This document shows, one piece after another, positions 9,157-17,534 of a stretch of DNA of 26,264 nucleotides; position 1 is the first letter of the stretch; every line of letters starts with the position of its first letter. The position numbers were made by a program, and so were the translations under genes. Location: contig JBKHBT010000042.1 of NCBI GenBank assembly GCA_046542255.1, forward strand, positions 1 through 26,264, in the 5' to 3' direction. Origin of the DNA: JBKHBT01 sp046542255 (GTDB taxonomy: Bacteria; UBP14; UBA6098; JBKHBT01). The notes below the pieces were generated by a model that was not told the DNA's origin, did no database searches, and saw only the letters and a program-made list of their open reading frames with translations.

Positions 9157-11190
9157 TTATTTAATATAAATAATTTGTGAAATTTTCTTTTCATGGCCAA
9201 AATCAGCCATTAGAATGTATTTGCCGCTTTCTTGTTTTTCATGCGGCATCCAAATTAACTCACCTTCTGAAATGCCCTGAAAAACTAATTTACCAGAAAC
9301 ATCCAGAATCTTTACCTGGCACTTTTGCGATGTTATAATTCTGCAAGAGCCATTGAAGGGGTTCGGCATCATAGTTATCTCTAGCTTTTTTGGTAACTCT
9401 TTATTTTCATCGATTTTCGATGGATTTAGTATCTTAAAGCCGATATCATTCATTGCGAATATATCTTCGTTGGAGATTGCAGCTACCTTGATATAGCAAT
9501 TATATTTGTCATCTGGCAGAATGGGGAGCTCCCATCTGATATAATTATTCGCTACAGAATCTTTAATCATATGCCATGGCCCGCCTATTCCGCTAATCGA
9601 GTATTCTGCTCGGACAAATTCTATTGCCGGTTCGCCCTCGCGGGTAAAGAATATACTCATATTCTCTCCACCGACCACCTCTTCACCGCCAGATGGAGAT
9701 ATGAGTTCGATTTTCTGAGGGTCAAGAGCCGGCATCCTGGAGAAAAAAAGATTATAGTTAGCTTCCCAGATGGTATCGGTTGCTGATATCGCTGCATAAT
9801 AGTAACCATCGTAAATGGGGTCGAATAATATGGAAAAATTCCAATTATTCCCGCCATTAGATTTTGTTTCCAGTAGATTGTATTCGGAATCATATATCTC
9901 GATTTTGGTATGCCTTGGGCCTTCTGCATAGAACTGATAGAGGCTATCTGAGCAAGCACTGAATTTATACATATCGATATCGCCATGGAAAGTAATTCCC
10001 TGAAGAAGACGTCTTCTGGTGGAATGCATAGGAATTTCAAGTGCTTCATCGAAACTTCCCGGAATATCCGGTTTAGGTGGTGCAGTGATATTGACGGTTG
10101 CGAAATTGGGGTACTTGTCTTCCTCGGCACTTTCCCAATCGATGAAATTGTACCAACCATCACTGTAACCGCCCCATCCATAATTAGCATGAAAATATCC
10201 ATCCTCGCGCCAGCCGTCAACCACAAGAGCATGGCCTCTTTCGACATAATAGTCAAATAAAGACATTACTACTGGTTTACCTCTCATAACAGAGAGCTGT
10301 ATAGATTCAAAATAGCCATCGAACATTGTAAATGGCGAGACTATATGGCTGCCATAGAAGCCCAAATCACAATTGAAATACTCATGTAATGTATCTATTG
10401 TTGCACCGGTGCCTTCGGATGTATATGCTGAATGGGCCAAAACTCCGATTGCCACGGTTAGTCCTGAAGCATTATCAGCATCCGGCTCTACTTTGAAATC
10501 TTCGGAATAGATGATTGTGTCCATACTATACAAAGGAGCATCGATAGTCATGGAACGGCCGAGAAGTTCATAGCTGTAGCTATTCCCATCATCCAGCAAA
10601 ATAGAAGGTGGCCATTCCCAGTAATTACAGACCATAGCGCAAGCTGTCGCTACGCAGCCGGTAAAGCAAATTTCGCCTGTAATAGGGTCTACCGGGCACC
10701 GCAGATTATAGGGGTATCGCTGGTGCCAGTGAGTCAAAATCCAGGGGCCATATTCGACAGATTCTTCGATTTCTGTTATTAGAGTTGGATCTTCTTCGAG
10801 GTATCTTTGCCATTTTGCATTATTCTTTGTTTTTATATCCTTGGGCAATTTATCCAGTGAATAGAAAGTCTCCATATCCTGTTTTAGAAGATGTAATAGA
10901 GCATTTTGATCATCGATTTTGAACTGGCCGATTTTTGAATATATCATTATTGGCGGTAGTTTTACATCCGGCGAGACGACAATATAGCCTTTTGGCATAA
11001 GCTCGAAAAGATGCCCGGCCAATCGGCCATCACTCAGTAAAATCTCCATGTATCGTCCAATTTGATAGTCATCTACGAAGGTTTCTGTATGTCGTGAAGC
11101 CACTCGATAGGCTGTTTCATAGTCGATAGATTGCATAAAGGCTTTATTTGAGAGCAAAAGTAGTAAAACAATTAGCAAGGCTTTTTTCAT
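9157..11190 (-). CDS. Secreted C10 family (streptopain-like) cysteine peptidase with T9SS tail
   Basis: 677 residues. A signal peptide (1-18) is followed by a Spi/C10-type propeptide (about 22-120) and a C10 cysteine protease domain. The nucleophile Cys179 lies in TGCVATACA and His320 in ERGHALVVDGW, followed by the FHANYGWGGYSDGWY block. Next come a pre-peptidase-C-like beta-sandwich (about 380-500), a domain beginning ISPSGGEEVVGGE (about 505-595) and a type IX secretion sorting domain (PNPFNGS to the end, YIK). It is predicted to cross the inner membrane by Sec and then be exported or surface-anchored by T9SS, where it would degrade extracellular protein. The ATG at 11190 has AAGGAG seven bases upstream; the frame extends to an ATG at 11220, but that adds only a charged pre-extension. 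The active-site residues are present, so the enzyme looks functional. Confidence 0.92.
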   Translation of the reverse strand: MKKALLIVLLLLLSNKAFMQSIDYETAYRVASRHTETFVDDYQIGRYMEILLSDGRLAGHLFELMPKGYIVVSPDVKLPPIMIYSKIGQFKIDDQNALLHLLKQDMETFYSLDKLPKDIKTKNNAKWQRYLEEDPTLITEIEESVEYGPWILTHWHQRYPYNLRCPVDPITGEICFTGCVATACAMVCNYWEWPPSILLDDGNSYSYELLGRSMTIDAPLYSMDTIIYSEDFKVEPDADNASGLTVAIGVLAHSAYTSEGTGATIDTLHEYFNCDLGFYGSHIVSPFTMFDGYFESIQLSVMRGKPVVMSLFDYYVERGHALVVDGWREDGYFHANYGWGGYSDGWYNFIDWESAEEDKYPNFATVNITAPPKPDIPGSFDEALEIPMHSTRRRLLQGITFHGDIDMYKFSACSDSLYQFYAEGPRHTKIEIYDSEYNLLETKSNGGNNWNFSILFDPIYDGYYYAAISATDTIWEANYNLFFSRMPALDPQKIELISPSGGEEVVGGENMSIFFTREGEPAIEFVRAEYSISGIGGPWHMIKDSVANNYIRWELPILPDDKYNCYIKVAAISNEDIFAMNDIGFKILNPSKIDENKELPKKLEITMMPNPFNGSCRIITSQKCQVKILDVSGKLVFQGISEGELIWMPHEKQESGKYILMADFGHEKKISQIIYIK

Positions 11191-11313
11191 TTCTAATCTC
11201 CTTTTGATTTTCAAGCACATTAAGAAATATCGGAAATGTTAAAAAGTACAAGACCTTGATTTTTTTATTTTTTGGGCGAAATTATATTTAAAGTCTCGGG
11301 TTTCTCTTCTAAA

Positions 11314-11344
11314 GCCAGACAATGCGCTGTTCCGCATTATCTGG
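11314..11344. repeat. Hairpin repeat, copy 1
   Basis: A near-perfect inverted repeat, CCAGACAATGCG (11315-11326) and CGCATTATCTGG (11333-11344), with loop CTGTTC. Eleven of twelve pairs match on this strand; the odd C-A position becomes a G-U pair in the minus-strand RNA. Twenty-one bases (11314-11334) recur exactly at 13120-13140. It sits between the divergent peptidase gene and the membrane-protein pseudogene. No T-run follows, so a simple terminator is unlikely; a REP/MITE-like element or structured RNA motif fits better. Confidence 0.7.
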
Positions 11345-11356
11345 AGTAGGCCTTTA

Positions 11357-11396
11357 TTGACATTCGATATGCTTTTGCTTAACACTCAAATGTCAA
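11357..11396. repeat. Perfect 8-bp inverted repeat in a divergent intergenic region
   Basis: TTGACATT (11357-11364) and AATGTCAA (11389-11396) are exact reverse complements, 24 nt apart. They lie in the 270-nt region between the minus-strand peptidase and the plus-strand pseudogene. The left arm contains a consensus -35 hexamer TTGACA, but the matching -10 (TAACAC) is poor. It could be an operator pair or chance. Confidence 0.35.
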
Positions 11397-11460
11397 ATTT
11401 TCCAATAATAAAAATGAAAGATTACTTGGAATAAAAAAAAATCTATTTATCTTATCGGCG

Positions 11461-11980
11461 ATGGCAAAAGGAGAACTTACAGGACTCGCTAAACAACAAA
11501 TCGATAATCTTCAGAAGAAGATCGATGAGACAGATGAAAAAATCGGTAATGAGGGATACGATACAAAGCGTTATATTGAGGATATCCGTAAAGAATTGGA
11601 GCATTTCAAACAGGAGAAAGAGCGTGTTTGTTCTATTGTGGGCAAAATCGGGGCGGTTCCGACCCAGCGCAATCGACTCATAAATGCCATTTTTCCTCGT
11701 TTTGGTTCTTGCATGTATTCCACTTTCTCTTTTAACTCATGGCATAATCCAGCATCTGCTTCTCGAGATAGCCATAGCAGCGATTTCTCTGAAATTGATC
11801 TGGATTATCCATAATCAGGGCCGAATCAATCTTTTTCAGCTCTGGATGCTGACTTCTATTGAATGACGCATGAATGAAATGATGCGCGAGATAAAAGAGG
11901 TGCATGAAAAAATTGAGAATTATGAACATGCCTCATCTTCCGATAGAACTTATGGAAACAAAGACAAAGCCCAGGAATAG
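11461..11980 (+). pseudogene. Frameshifted coiled-coil/two-TM membrane protein
   Basis: The first frame (from ATG 11461) encodes a charged coiled-coil segment of about 65 residues, then breaks in a T5 run at 11690-11694. With one T removed, the reading NAIFLVLVLACIPL continues smoothly into two hydrophobic helices (about 11695-11820). The same second frame then meets a TGA at 11864-11866 after MLTSIE. It continues with sensible charged sequence (RMNEMMREIKEVHEK) to a TAG at 11978-11980. Reading the TGA as an eroded TGG gives one coherent protein of about 173 residues: N-terminal coiled coil, two membrane spans, charged C-terminal tail. No known family is recognised and no ribosome site precedes the ATG. 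The stop lies 8 nt before ttcA, so it may once have been co-transcribed with it. A sequencing error explains one lesion more easily than both. Confidence 0.6.
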
Positions 11981-11988
11981 ATAAGCAT

Positions 11989-12768
11989 ATGGCCTTCGAT
12001 AATTTTTCCACCAAGAAACTAATTACAATATCTCTTCGAAAGCTTCGTCATGCTGTTCATTATTTCGGGCTTTTGGAAGATGGCGATAGGGTTGTCATAG
12101 CTCTCTCTGGCGGATTGGACTCGACAATGCTATTTTATCTTCTTACTCATCCCAAAAATAATTGGATGCTACGTGATATCAAATTCTATCCTTTGCATAT
12201 CGATTCTGGTTTTCGAATGGATGAGCATGTTTGGAGCCGAATAGCCGAACTCTGCCGCCGCCGAAATACCGAGCTTCTAATAGAAAAGCGCGATATAGAA
12301 AGCAAGGCTTTTGCCGATGATGCGCCATTTAATCCCTGTTTCATCTGCTCTCGCATGAGACGCAAAGCTATTTTTGAGACCGCTGAGCTTCTTGGCGCAA
12401 ACAAAGTCGCTCTTGGCCATCACCGTGATGATGTAATCGAAACCTTTTTTCTTAATATTTGCTTTTCAAGAGAAATGGCAGCTATAATTCCAAAACAGGA
12501 GCTTTTTCAGGGCAAATACCATCTGATAAGGCCATTTTTCCTGACCGATAAAACCATATTAGAAACATTATCAAAGAGATTGGCATTTCCTGAAGCACCA
12601 AAATCATGTCCAATGGATGGAAAAAGCAGGCGAGAGATGATCAGAGAATATCTCAAAATGCTATACACCGAAGATAAGAATATCAAAAAAAATATTTTCA
12701 GGTCACTCTTTAAGCCAAAACATGACTATCTTCTTGAAAAATATTCAGACCTTTTGAGTAGCCTATAA
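11989..12768 (+). CDS. ttcA: TtcA-like tRNA 2-thiocytidine synthetase (PP-loop ATPase)
   Basis: 259 residues of the TtcA branch of PP-loop ATPases, which thiolate cytidine 32 of tRNA using ATP and an iron-sulfur cluster. The PP-loop is SGGLDS (40-45). CFIC gives Cys117 and Cys120 and KSCPMDGKSRR gives Cys207, the three-cysteine pattern that binds the [4Fe-4S] cluster in TtcA. The segment ALGHHRDDVIETFFLN (141-156) and the terminal KKNIFRSLF are also family-typical. The ATG at 11989 has AGGA about 12 nt upstream, overlapping the end of the decayed gene. It is followed by a long repeat-rich non-coding region without a clear terminator. TtuA/TilS relatives share the fold, but the CxxC plus third cysteine favours TtcA. 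Confidence 0.85.
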   Translation: MAFDNFSTKKLITISLRKLRHAVHYFGLLEDGDRVVIALSGGLDSTMLFYLLTHPKNNWMLRDIKFYPLHIDSGFRMDEHVWSRIAELCRRRNTELLIEKRDIESKAFADDAPFNPCFICSRMRRKAIFETAELLGANKVALGHHRDDVIETFFLNICFSREMAAIIPKQELFQGKYHLIRPFFLTDKTILETLSKRLAFPEAPKSCPMDGKSRREMIREYLKMLYTEDKNIKKNIFRSLFKPKHDYLLEKYSDLLSSL

Positions 12769-12938
12769 TACTAAAATCTAGCCCAAAATTGCTCAGATAG
12801 ATAACCAAATCCAGTGTCAAAACTCTTTCTTTTACTTTACTTTTTACTCTCATAGCACAATATATATTTATTCAAGTTGCGAAGCTCTGCTTCTTGCGGG
12901 CATTAGAAAAAATCGAAGGGGAGCTTCGGGGAAACTTG

Positions 12939-12963
12939 CGATACAAAGCAGAGCTTTGTATCG
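12939..12963. repeat. Perfect 11-bp palindromic hairpin at the head of the minisatellite
   Basis: CGATACAAAGC (12939-12949) and GCTTTGTATCG (12953-12963) pair perfectly around a 3-nt AGA loop. The right arm is the first part of the 24-bp tandem unit, so each later unit carries half of this palindrome. A cruciform or hairpin here could have seeded the repeat expansion. Confidence 0.75.
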
Positions 12964-13085
12964 AGGTTGTGTTGGAGCTTTGTATCGAGGTTGTGTTGGA
13001 GCTTTGTATCGAGGTTATGTTGGAGCTTTTTATCGAGAATGGGTTGGAGCTTTGTATCGAGAATGGGCTGTTGCTTTGTATCGAG
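12951..13085 (+). repeat. 24-bp tandem repeat (minisatellite), five full units plus a partial
   Basis: Units begin GAGCTTTGTATCGAG at 12951, 12975, 12999, 13023 and 13047, with a partial unit at 13071. Units 1 and 2 are identical, unit 3 differs by one base, and units 4 and 5 carry a different second half (AATGGG). This is a graded series suggesting duplication from one end. A degenerate unit may lie just upstream at 12921-12944. Copy number may vary between strains. Confidence 0.85.
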
Positions 13086-13119
13086 TCTTTAGGATTAAGG
13101 TTCATATTGGTAAAATATT

Positions 13120-13149
13120 GCCAGACAATGCGCTGTTCCGTATTGTCAT
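13120..13149. repeat. Hairpin repeat, copy 2
   Basis: It shares 21 identical bases with 11314-11334, including the CTGTTC loop. The right arm has diverged (CGTATTGTC), yet pairing is kept over nine base pairs through one G-U pair and one C-G pair that replaces the mismatch of copy 1. The outer three pairs are lost. The two copies flank the pseudogene/ttcA pair. Confidence 0.65.
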
Positions 13150-13182
13150 ACTTTTCAGGCTAAAACACCAGTAAAGCCTTTT

Positions 13183-13220
13183 GTATATATATATTATAAA
13201 TTATATATTTGTTATATATA
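13183..13220. other. TA-rich low-complexity block
   Basis: Almost uninterrupted alternating TA sequence upstream of surE. It could be an easily melted or curved promoter-proximal element. No unique -35/-10 pair can be singled out because TATAAT-like strings are abundant by composition. Confidence 0.5.
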
Positions 13221-13405
13221 GCGTTAAAAGTGAAGTTGCTCAGATAAATAATCCTTTGCTTAACTATCAATTTTGTGTATTTTTAGAAAATATTTTGGGG
13301 TGTTATGATTATTTTATCTTAAGAACACTAATCACCTCGAAGATTTGAACATATGTTGTTGGGCAATGCCCGATAGCTTTTTATTATTGGAGATATTTGT
13401 TTTTT

Positions 13406-14170
13406 ATGTCTATCTTATTGGTAAATGATGATGGTTTGCGTTCACCGGGCATCAAAGCAGCTCGCAATGTCCTAACGGATTTTGACGATGTATATACAGT
13501 CGTTCCTGACCGGGAGCGAAGCGGCGCAAGTCATTCGATTACATTATCATATCCACTTCAACTACATGAAGTAGAAGAACAGGTTTACGAATGCTCCGGT
13601 ACACCGGCTGATTGCGTCAAAATCGGCCTTCGGGATGTAATGGAAGATGAAAGGCCCGACCTTATCGTTTCCGGAATTAACCCTGGAGGCAATATCGGCT
13701 CTGCTATTCATTATTCAGGTACGGTAGCAGCGGCGGCAGAAGCAGCTATTATGGGTTTTCCATCGATAGCAATATCGATTACGAGCCATAATCCCACGAG
13801 CTATCGTGCCGCATCTGAATTTTTGAAAAATATCGTGCCAAAGATAATTGAAAATGGCCTGCCCAAATGGGTTCTTCTAAATGTCAATGTTCCGGATTTG
13901 CCTTCTGATAATATAAAAGGCGCCAGGTTAGTGCCACAGGGACTCACATTCTACGATGATTATTTCGAGCAATATGTCGATCACCATGGCAAGAAACACT
14001 ATTGGATGGTCGGGGATATCAAATCCAGTGATGATAGGCCGGATAATGATCTTATCGCAATCGATCAGGGATATATCGCAGTAACCCCTGTTTATCTGGA
14101 GGTTACCGCACATAAACACCTTAAACATTTCGAGGGTTGGGGGATTAAGGATGTTTGGCAAAAATTGTAA
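13406..14170 (+). CDS. surE: 5'/3'-nucleotidase SurE
   Basis: 254 residues. SurE is a metal-dependent phosphatase of nucleoside monophosphates and short polyphosphates, linked to survival in stationary phase. The N-terminus MSILLVNDDG carries the metal-binding Asp pair. Further motifs are SGASHSITL, SGTPADCVKIGL and SGINPGGNIG, and the C-terminus has the domain-swapping extension rich in beta strands. I start at the ATG at 13406 because SurE proteins begin at this point; the GGAG at 13389 is rather far upstream. The frame can be extended to a TTG at 13397, closer to that site. It is followed 18 nt later by the cation exchanger, so the two are probably co-transcribed. Confidence 0.93.
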   Translation: MSILLVNDDGLRSPGIKAARNVLTDFDDVYTVVPDRERSGASHSITLSYPLQLHEVEEQVYECSGTPADCVKIGLRDVMEDERPDLIVSGINPGGNIGSAIHYSGTVAAAAEAAIMGFPSIAISITSHNPTSYRAASEFLKNIVPKIIENGLPKWVLLNVNVPDLPSDNIKGARLVPQGLTFYDDYFEQYVDHHGKKHYWMVGDIKSSDDRPDNDLIAIDQGYIAVTPVYLEVTAHKHLKHFEGWGIKDVWQKL

Positions 14171-14188
14171 TTCCGTGAGAGGCTTTCG

Positions 14189-15175
14189 ATGCTGACTGAT
14201 TTCCTTTTAATAATTGCAGGGCTATTTCTGCTTTATTTAGGCGCCGGATCGATAGTTACATCTTCGTCACGTATCGCTCGCCGCATGGGCCTTTCGGAGC
14301 TTTGGATCGGCCTTACTGTCGTTGCTTTTGGTACATCTTTGCCGGAGCTTGTTGTCGGTTTACATTCTAATATCACTGGTGTGCAGGATATTACCCTTTC
14401 TAATATCGCCGGTGCAAATATAAATAATATAACTCTAATTTTGGGCATATCTGGCCTTATAGCGCCACTAACTATTCGCGATAAGAGCACAAGGCGCGAA
14501 GTGTCATTTTTGATTCTGGCGACTGTGGTATTTTTCGTATTGGCTGTTTTGGGCCATGATATCACGAGGCTGGATGGGATAATTCTATTTGCTCTATTTG
14601 GTTATTTTACATTTTCATGCTGTTTCGTAGATTTTTTCCGAGAACCTCCTATTTGCCGCAAATGTTCTTTGGATAGATACCACAAGATCGATTTACCCGA
14701 GATAGATGAAGAAGAACTGAAAAAGAAAAAGCCATGGTGGGATATTGCGCTTATTGTTTTTGGCATCGTTGCTCTCACCTTCGGTGGCCGTGTATCGGTC
14801 GATTCGGCTGTTTCTATTGCGACAGCGCTCGAGATACCCCAAAAGGTAGTTGGCGCTACTATAGTTGCCCTCGGTACAACATTGCCAGAACTGTTCACTT
14901 CCGTTTTTGCTGCATCAAGGGGAGAATTAGACATAAGCATTGGCAATATTATTGGCAGTTGTATTTTTAATATACTTACTATCGTTGGTATTGCATCGAT
15001 TATAAAACCAATCGGAGTAAATCCAACTTTGCTTACATTCGATTTTCCGTTTATGATTTTGATGTCTGTAATCATTATACCAATGATTAGTCCTGATTTT
15101 CATATTGACAAAACGGAATCTATTATACTATTATTATGCTATGTATTCTATGTTTTAACCAACCTTCTAAGATAA
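14189..15175 (+). CDS. Calcium/sodium antiporter of the CaCA family (YrbG-like)
   Basis: 328 residues with about ten membrane helices in two inverted halves. Each half has the CaCA alpha-repeat: VVAFGTSLPELVVG followed by SNIAGANINNITLILG, and IVALGTTLPELFTS followed by GNIIGSCIFNILTIVG. The glutamates in the two PE motifs are the ion-coordinating residues known from this family, which exchanges Na+ (or K+/H+) for Ca2+. The first half has SNIAGAN where GN-(V/I)-(V/I)-GS is usual, a possible change in selectivity. The central hydrophilic loop contains CRKC and a run of acidic and basic residues. The ribosome site is GAGAGG just upstream. It follows surE closely. Confidence 0.88.
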   Translation: MLTDFLLIIAGLFLLYLGAGSIVTSSSRIARRMGLSELWIGLTVVAFGTSLPELVVGLHSNITGVQDITLSNIAGANINNITLILGISGLIAPLTIRDKSTRREVSFLILATVVFFVLAVLGHDITRLDGIILFALFGYFTFSCCFVDFFREPPICRKCSLDRYHKIDLPEIDEEELKKKKPWWDIALIVFGIVALTFGGRVSVDSAVSIATALEIPQKVVGATIVALGTTLPELFTSVFAASRGELDISIGNIIGSCIFNILTIVGIASIIKPIGVNPTLLTFDFPFMILMSVIIIPMISPDFHIDKTESIILLLCYVFYVLTNLLR

Positions 15176-15203
15176 AGAAGGCGATAATTTATTGGAGTTG
15201 ATT

Positions 15204-17516
15204 ATGAAAAAGATTTTTTTAGTTTTGTTTTTTAGCGTCTTACTACTCGGCGATTCAGGCGGCCCGGACGATTTTGGATATTCCTGGGTAGATAGCCGTG
15301 AAGACTTTGGCCCGGATTTCAATTGGATAGAAATCAAAGAAACCGGCGAGAGGCTCAGCAGGGTTAGCGACAGCGACAATGGAGAAGAGTATGTCGAATT
15401 CGAACGGCCTTTCGAATATTATGGCGAAATGCACGAGGGGATCACTGTAAGCTCAAATGGCGCAGCCGCCTTTGGGCGATGGACATATATTCCATATTAT
15501 GTGAGTTCTTTCCCGAGCTATAGCGACCCGGATGCAGCTCTTGGTATTTTTTGGACATACCTTAGTCCGTATTCATCGCTTGCAGATGACAATGGCATAT
15601 ATTATCAGGATTTTGGCGAATATATTGTCATTGAATGGTGCAATATAGTGGAAAAATACAATACAGGCAATGTCTTCACATTTCAGATAGTTATCGATTA
15701 TGCAAGAAAAGCTATCTATTACAATTATCTTTCACTCGATGGCCTTGGCTCGCATACGGCTTATATCGGCATCGAGAATCTCGATGGTTCTGATGGTTTA
15801 TTTTGTGGCACCAATACAAGCTCGGGCAGCAATTTTGCAGAAGACAGCTTGACTGTCCGTTTTCGAGGCGAGCCTACTGCTTCGCCTCCATATTTCAATG
15901 ATTTCAGCAGAGGCGATGACCTTCAGATGCCCGACGCGCCCACCGGCTGGGAATGGGGCGAACCGGAATTCGGCCCGGATGCCGCATATTCCGGCGATTA
16001 CTGCTTTGGCACCGACCTGGACGATAATTATGGTACGAGCATTAATTGGACAATACTCGGCCCAAATCTCGAGCTGACCTATGCAGAGACCGCTGTTCTC
16101 GACTTTTATGCATGGTATAGCACCGAAGATGAGGTCGATGGCGGATTCTGTGAAGTATCCACAGATGACGGATATACATGGTCTCAGGTGCATCCCGAAG
16201 GCGGTTATCCAGGCAGAACCGGCTCTTCCAGCCCCGTGGCTGGCATGGATGCTTTCATAGGAGAATCCGATGGATGGGAATATTTCTCTTTCGACCTTAG
16301 CGATTATTGTGGACAGGAAATCAAATTCCGTTTCTATTTCTTCTCTAATGGAAGCTATGGCGCACCCGGGCTATATATCGATGATTTAGGCCTCCATCAA
16401 AAATTTGGCTATCTTCGCGGTACTGTCGATCTTGCCTATTCTTCCGTGGATGCAGGTGCAATTGTCACTTTGGCGGGAACTGGCAGAAAAGACACCACAG
16501 ATATGGATGGCTTCTTTGCCTTCGATTCTGTTTTTACAGATACTACATATACGATACATTTCGAAAAGCCAAGCTATCTGCCCGATAGCATTACAGATGT
16601 CGAGATAATCCGTTTGGATACGGTTGAAATTTTCAAGATTCTCGCACCCGAGCTATATTTCAATGATTTCGCTACCTCAAATGGCGGATGGAGAGCTATT
16701 CCCGATTCTATTGGATGGCAATGGGGAAAACCAAATCCTATTGCATCGCCATCGCAGGCCTATTCCGATAGCTTCTGCTGGGGAACAAACCTGGAAGGCT
16801 TCTATCATGATAATGCAAATTGGATACTCGAACAAACAATATTTATTAGTGAGATAGATTTTCCGGCTATCAGGTTCTGGCAATGGTATTCTTTCGCAGG
16901 TGATTTTATGGGTGAGCTTTTCGATGGCGGCAATCTTAAGATATCTACCGATGGCGGAGAAACCTTCGAAATACTCCATCCCGACAGAAGATATGACATC
17001 ACCTACGATGGCCTGATAGCAGAATATAATGACTATCTTTATGGCGAGCCAGCTTTCGGCGGACAGACAAATGGAAACTATTGGCACCCTGTAACTTTCG
17101 ATATGTCAGAATACAGCGATGAAGTTTCTATTTACTTGCGTTTCGAGATAGCTTCTGATGCAATGGGCAGAGCATCTGGCTGGTATATCGATAATATGCA
17201 GATTTTCGATAATTGGGAAGCTGTTCACGATGAGCCATTGGGGACTTTGCCTTATTCGCTCGATGTAACGGCATCTCCGAATCCTTTCAATGGCGCTTGC
17301 AGAATCAGCTATTCTGTGCCTTATGATACAAGATTGCTCGGTGATATGCAGATATATTCTGCCGATGGCCGTTTGATAGATAGAATACCTGTAATCGACA
17401 AACCTGGAACATATTCCGCAAAATGGCAACCCAGAAATGCATCCGGCGGCATATATCTAATAGTATTGCCTACCGATAAAGGGATTATACAGGAAAAAAT
17501 TGTTTATATTAAATAA
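15204..17516 (+). CDS. Secreted multidomain beta-sandwich protein with T9SS tail, paralogue A
   Basis: 770 residues, no catalytic motif recognised. A signal peptide (1-15) is followed by the block GGPDDFGYSWVDSRE...NWIEIKETGERL (19-51) and a beta-rich globular domain (about 65-222). Next is a jelly-roll module with YSGDYCFGTDLDDNY and ending YIDDLGL (about 229-405). A carboxypeptidase-regulatory-like repeat follows (about 408-485), then a second jelly-roll module (487-690, ending GWYIDNMQIFDNW) and a T9SS sorting domain with SPNPFNG, ending VYIK. The two jelly-roll modules resemble those in immune-inhibitor-A-type secreted proteins. The ATG at 15204 has GGAG six bases upstream; the frame extends back to a TTG at 15192. 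It is probably a surface or secreted adhesin or binding protein; the function is unknown. The adjacent gene is a full-length paralogue. Confidence 0.85.
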   Translation: MKKIFLVLFFSVLLLGDSGGPDDFGYSWVDSREDFGPDFNWIEIKETGERLSRVSDSDNGEEYVEFERPFEYYGEMHEGITVSSNGAAAFGRWTYIPYYVSSFPSYSDPDAALGIFWTYLSPYSSLADDNGIYYQDFGEYIVIEWCNIVEKYNTGNVFTFQIVIDYARKAIYYNYLSLDGLGSHTAYIGIENLDGSDGLFCGTNTSSGSNFAEDSLTVRFRGEPTASPPYFNDFSRGDDLQMPDAPTGWEWGEPEFGPDAAYSGDYCFGTDLDDNYGTSINWTILGPNLELTYAETAVLDFYAWYSTEDEVDGGFCEVSTDDGYTWSQVHPEGGYPGRTGSSSPVAGMDAFIGESDGWEYFSFDLSDYCGQEIKFRFYFFSNGSYGAPGLYIDDLGLHQKFGYLRGTVDLAYSSVDAGAIVTLAGTGRKDTTDMDGFFAFDSVFTDTTYTIHFEKPSYLPDSITDVEIIRLDTVEIFKILAPELYFNDFATSNGGWRAIPDSIGWQWGKPNPIASPSQAYSDSFCWGTNLEGFYHDNANWILEQTIFISEIDFPAIRFWQWYSFAGDFMGELFDGGNLKISTDGGETFEILHPDRRYDITYDGLIAEYNDYLYGEPAFGGQTNGNYWHPVTFDMSEYSDEVSIYLRFEIASDAMGRASGWYIDNMQIFDNWEAVHDEPLGTLPYSLDVTASPNPFNGACRISYSVPYDTRLLGDMQIYSADGRLIDRIPVIDKPGTYSAKWQPRNASGGIYLIVLPTDKGIIQEKIVYIK

Positions 17517-17534
17517 TTCTAATTGGTTGGAAAA

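Larger units (their letters stand above)
12769..13405. other. Repeat-rich non-coding region between ttcA and surE
   Basis: About 640 nt without a credible gene. In order it holds a pyrimidine-rich stretch (12815-12850), an 11-bp palindrome, five tandem 24-bp repeats, the second copy of the hairpin repeat, a TA-rich block (13183-13220) and a small GGGC-AAT-GCCC hairpin near 13360-13370. Open frames across the 24-bp repeats exist in several frames on both strands simply because the period is a multiple of three. The motif TTGCTCAGATA-R-ATAA occurs twice, near 12789 and 13236. No tRNA or known riboswitch is seen. Confidence 0.6.

Noticed and set aside
9657..10256. 199-residue minus-strand frame inside the C10 peptidase
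   Set aside because: It overlaps the catalytic domain of a clear peptidase in another frame and has low-complexity Ile/Ser-rich content.
11864..11866. TGA recoded as an amino acid across the genome
   Set aside because: yycJ ends in TGA at its family-typical length, so TGA functions as a stop in this organism; a local lesion is simpler. A UGA-specific recoding signal such as a SECIS-like stem is not evident.
12951..13085. Possible CRISPR array
   Set aside because: The 24-bp units are directly adjacent with no unique spacers and there are no cas genes.
12894..13163. Open frame over the 24-bp repeats that could encode an ELCIEVVL-repeat peptide
   Set aside because: Frames are open on both strands through the array because the period is a multiple of three; there is no ribosome site and no family similarity.
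13360..13370. GGGC-AAT-GCCC hairpin as a terminator before surE
   Set aside because: The 4-bp stem is too short, the T-run is not adjacent, and there is no upstream gene within 500 nt.
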